From assembly GCA_937927525.1 (NCBI GenBank), contig CALBDR010000502.1:1-7301 (forward strand): a stretch of DNA of 7,301 nt. Direction: 5' to 3'. Of this stretch, positions 5,960 through 7,301 are shown piece after piece. The stretch's first letter is position 1. Each line of letters starts with the position of its first letter. Source of the DNA: an uncultured Candidatus Melainabacteria bacterium. Lineage in GTDB: Bacteria; Cyanobacteriota; Vampirovibrionia; LMEP-6097. Made by a program: the position numbers and the translations under genes. The notes under the pieces were generated by a model, which was given only the letters and a program-made list of their open reading frames with translations, had not been told where the DNA came from and did not search any database.

Positions 5960-6841
5960 ATGCATTGCTCAAAGAAAAAATTACCCAAATGCCTAAGCTG
6001 TGACTCTAATGATTATGTTATTAAGCGTGGCTTCTTTATCCGAAGATCAGATTCGAAAAAAATTCAAAAGTATAAATGTAAGAAATGCAGCAAATACTTT
6101 TCTGATCAAACCTTTAGCTATGACTATTATTTAAAAAAAAGATATTTGAATCAAAAAGTATTTAAATTAATTTGTAAAGGCAACTCCCAAAGAGGGATAG
6201 CACTTATTTTAGATGTGAAGCCAGAAGCTATTGCTTTAAGGATAAGAAAATTTGCAATTTTAGCAAAAAAACACCTTAAACTTACAAGGAGAGAAGAAGG
6301 TTTAAGTGAAGTGTTCTTTGATGAGATGGAAAGTTTTGAGCATACGAAATGTAAGCCAGTTACTATCCCGATAGCAGTTAATCCTAAAAGTCGAAAAATT
6401 CTATCTTTGAGAGTAGGTAAGATTGCTGCAAAAGGCTTACTTGCCGAAATCTCCAGAAAGAAATATGGTCCTAGAAAATGTGAACGTAAAAAGAAGTTAA
6501 CAGATGTGCTTACTGAGATTAAGGATTTTAGTAAACAAAATATTTCTTTTTCTACTGATGAAAGCCCACATTATCCTAAGTTGGTTAAGTTAATTCTTCC
6601 TGAGAGCAAGCATATACAACATAAAGGAAGAAGAGGCTGCGTTGTTGGGCAAGGAGAATTAAAAGCTACGGGAAGAGACCCTCTTTTTAGTCTAAATCAT
6701 ACTTTTGCAATGATTAGAGATAATGTTAAACGGTTGAGTCGAAGAACATGGTGCACTACTAAAAAGATTAATATGCTCGAAAATATTTTATATATTTACT
6801 CCTACTTTCATAATCAAGTCATAGACAAGTTAAAACCTTAA
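5960..6841 (+). CDS. IS1/IS1595-like DDE-family transposase
   Basis: This 293-residue protein would catalyse movement of the surrounding element by binding its 27-bp ends. The N-terminus has a zinc ribbon with Cys11, Cys14, Cys40 and Cys43. Residues about 68-105 look like a helix-turn-helix (GNSQRGIALILDVKPEAIALRI). The catalytic core has D121 in FFDEMESFEH, aligning with the DE-W motif of IS1-type enzymes, and D200 in FSTDESPHY. The last block, SLNHTFAMIRDNVKRLSRRTW, aligns with the IS1 ERHN...R..L.RK.S block, with N246 where IS1 has Glu. The Arg-rich RLSRRTWCTTKK then the terminal helix NILYIYSYFHNQ also match the family pattern. The frame is complete with no internal stop, so it is probably functional. 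The stop lies 27 bases before the right inverted repeat. A ribosome-site hairpin precedes the ATG. The family assignment comes from motif pattern, and assignment between IS1 and IS1595 is tentative. Confidence 0.88.
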   Translation: MHCSKKKLPKCLSCDSNDYVIKRGFFIRRSDSKKIQKYKCKKCSKYFSDQTFSYDYYLKKRYLNQKVFKLICKGNSQRGIALILDVKPEAIALRIRKFAILAKKHLKLTRREEGLSEVFFDEMESFEHTKCKPVTIPIAVNPKSRKILSLRVGKIAAKGLLAEISRKKYGPRKCERKKKLTDVLTEIKDFSKQNISFSTDESPHYPKLVKLILPESKHIQHKGRRGCVVGQGELKATGRDPLFSLNHTFAMIRDNVKRLSRRTWCTTKKINMLENILYIYSYFHNQVIDKLKP

Positions 6842-6868
6842 ACCTGTAAGTTGAAGACTGTTAAATTT

Positions 6869-6895
6869 CAAGTCAATTCTATAGGGGCAGTTTAT
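6869..6895 (-). repeat. Right terminal inverted repeat of the insertion sequence
   Basis: Exact reverse complement of 5882-5908 over 27 bases, read as CAAGTCAATTCT...CAGTTTAT on the plus strand. Perfect agreement of both ends argues that the element has not decayed and may have moved recently. Confidence 0.95.
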
Positions 6896-6990
6896 TCTGT
6901 CTAAGCATATGTCTATGATTTAATTGTGGAGGGGAGGGCTCTGCAAGAGGCTTTAAGATCTATTCTTTAGGATAATAATAGTAAAAAAAA
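6896..6990. other. Spacer between the insertion sequence and the converging gene
   Basis: These 95 bases contain no supported gene. A run of eight A's (6983-6990) gives eight T's directly after the minus-strand stop, but there is no good hairpin before it. A weak stem around 6938-6950 (CTCT/AGAG) is too short to call a terminator. A purine-rich patch, GGAGGGGAGGG, lies at about 6928-6938 without a start codon at useful distance. Confidence 0.5.
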
Positions 6991-7301
6991 TTACTTGATA
7001 AGCTTATTGATTGAATTATCAAATGGGAGTGACTCTACATTCGTAACCTGCCCTGATAGACCAGAACTCACAGAAATCCTTGATATTGGAGTCGCTGCAT
7101 TTGTATTAACCGTAAAAGATTCTGATTGTTTGAAATCTTTACCATCAGCAGGATTTACATTGATTACGTATAGGTGATCTCCATTTAAATTATCAGGAAT
7201 ATAGATCATTAATAAATTACCCTTTTCAGGACTTATAGCTTTTAACATGTCAGCCCCTTGAGCTCCAAGTAAATTTCTACTAGTAGTTAAATTATTAATT
7301 T
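6991..7301 (-). CDS. C-terminal part of an uncharacterised protein (5' end outside the window)
   Basis: The minus-strand frame ends with TAA at 6993-6991 and stays open to the right edge, so at least 102 residues are visible. There is an internal Met at 7248, but codons upstream of it (NNLTTSRNLLGAQGAD) are open and protein-like, and no ribosome-binding site precedes it. It is therefore better read as an internal residue than as the start. The visible part is beta-rich: NLLMIYIPDNL, DHLYVINVNP, then a Ser/Thr/Asn-rich end (SESFTVNTNAATPIS). The spacing of strands and the GDHLYVINV...SFTV pattern are reminiscent of an Ig-like or similar beta-sandwich repeat, as in the 3896 gene, but this is not enough to assign a family. 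It converges on the insertion sequence and the 3896 gene. Confidence 0.7.
   Translation of the reverse strand, partial: INNLTTSRNLLGAQGADMLKAISPEKGNLLMIYIPDNLNGDHLYVINVNPADGKDFKQSESFTVNTNAATPISRISVSSGLSGQVTNVESLPFDNSINKLIK

Larger units (their letters stand above)
5882..6895 (+). mobile_element. Intact insertion sequence, IS1/IS1595-like, 1014 bp
   Basis: The element is bounded by perfect 27-bp terminal inverted repeats and holds a single complete transposase gene filling most of its length. The size, a single frame with an N-terminal zinc ribbon, and the catalytic pattern fit the IS1595/IS1 superfamily. The outermost two bases of each repeat are AT, so the true ends could be two bases further in. 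No direct target repeat of 8 bp, common in IS1595-type elements, is visible at either flank (GGTTTT on the left, TCTGTC on the right). This could mean old flanks, recombination between copies, or slightly different ends. The insertion lies downstream of the terminator at 5829-5868 and upstream of the converging minus-strand gene. Confidence 0.9.

Noticed and set aside
6938..6955. Weak inverted repeat as a terminator for the right-hand minus-strand gene
   Set aside because: Only about four paired bases (CTCT/AGAG) with a bulge and no T-run in the right place.
6995..7177. Plus-strand 60-codon open frame
   Set aside because: It is antisense to the minus-strand partial gene, which is longer, continues through the window edge and has a more plausible protein sequence.
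7246..7248. ATG at 7248 as the true start of the right-hand gene
   Set aside because: The frame is open and protein-like upstream to the window edge and no ribosome-binding site precedes this ATG.
7272..7290. Short palindrome CTACTAGTAG near the right edge
   Set aside because: It falls inside the coding frame of the partial gene and is too short to stand out in this DNA.
1..7301. tRNA, rRNA or CRISPR array
   Set aside because: No cloverleaf-like segment, rRNA-like conserved stretch or regularly spaced short repeats were seen. The only regular repeats are within coding frames.

Overview
The window is AT-rich bacterial DNA with long, well-separated genes, Asn/Lys/Ile-rich proteins and almost no recognisable housekeeping content. 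This fits an accessory region of a low-GC bacterium, possibly a host-associated or intracellular proteobacterium. That placement is an inference from composition and protein style only; no gene here fixes the taxonomy.

Layout. At the left, on the minus strand, lies a 471-codon gene of unknown function (343-1758). Immediately past its stop, a further 97 codons stay open in the +1 frame (down to 54) with no start codon of their own, so the gene looks split by a single-base frameshift. A divergent AT-rich spacer (1759-1939) separates it from a plus-strand 587-codon gene (1940-3703) with helical segments and a duplicated proline/threonine-rich linker, closed by a clear intrinsic terminator (3730-3760). 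Next is a 632-codon plus-strand gene (3896-5794) with bacterial Ig-like (Big_5/SbsA-like) domains, two of which are a 114-residue tandem duplication containing 220 bp of perfect DNA identity. It ends at a strong intrinsic terminator (5829-5868).

Fourteen bases beyond that terminator begins an apparently intact 1014-bp insertion sequence (5882-6895) with perfect 27-bp terminal inverted repeats. It encodes one 293-residue IS1/IS1595-like zinc-ribbon transposase whose ribosome-binding region can fold into a hairpin. To its right, on the minus strand, is the C-terminal end of another protein (6991-7301) whose start lies outside the window.

How the genes may work together. The two large plus-strand genes each have their own terminator, so they are probably separate transcription units. 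None of the three large proteins has an obvious N-terminal signal peptide. They are repeat-bearing or low-complexity and lack enzymatic motifs. A cluster of secreted, surface or effector-like proteins exported without a Sec signal is a reasonable hypothesis but is not shown by the sequence. The IS sits between convergent genes and appears not to have interrupted any reading frame in this window.
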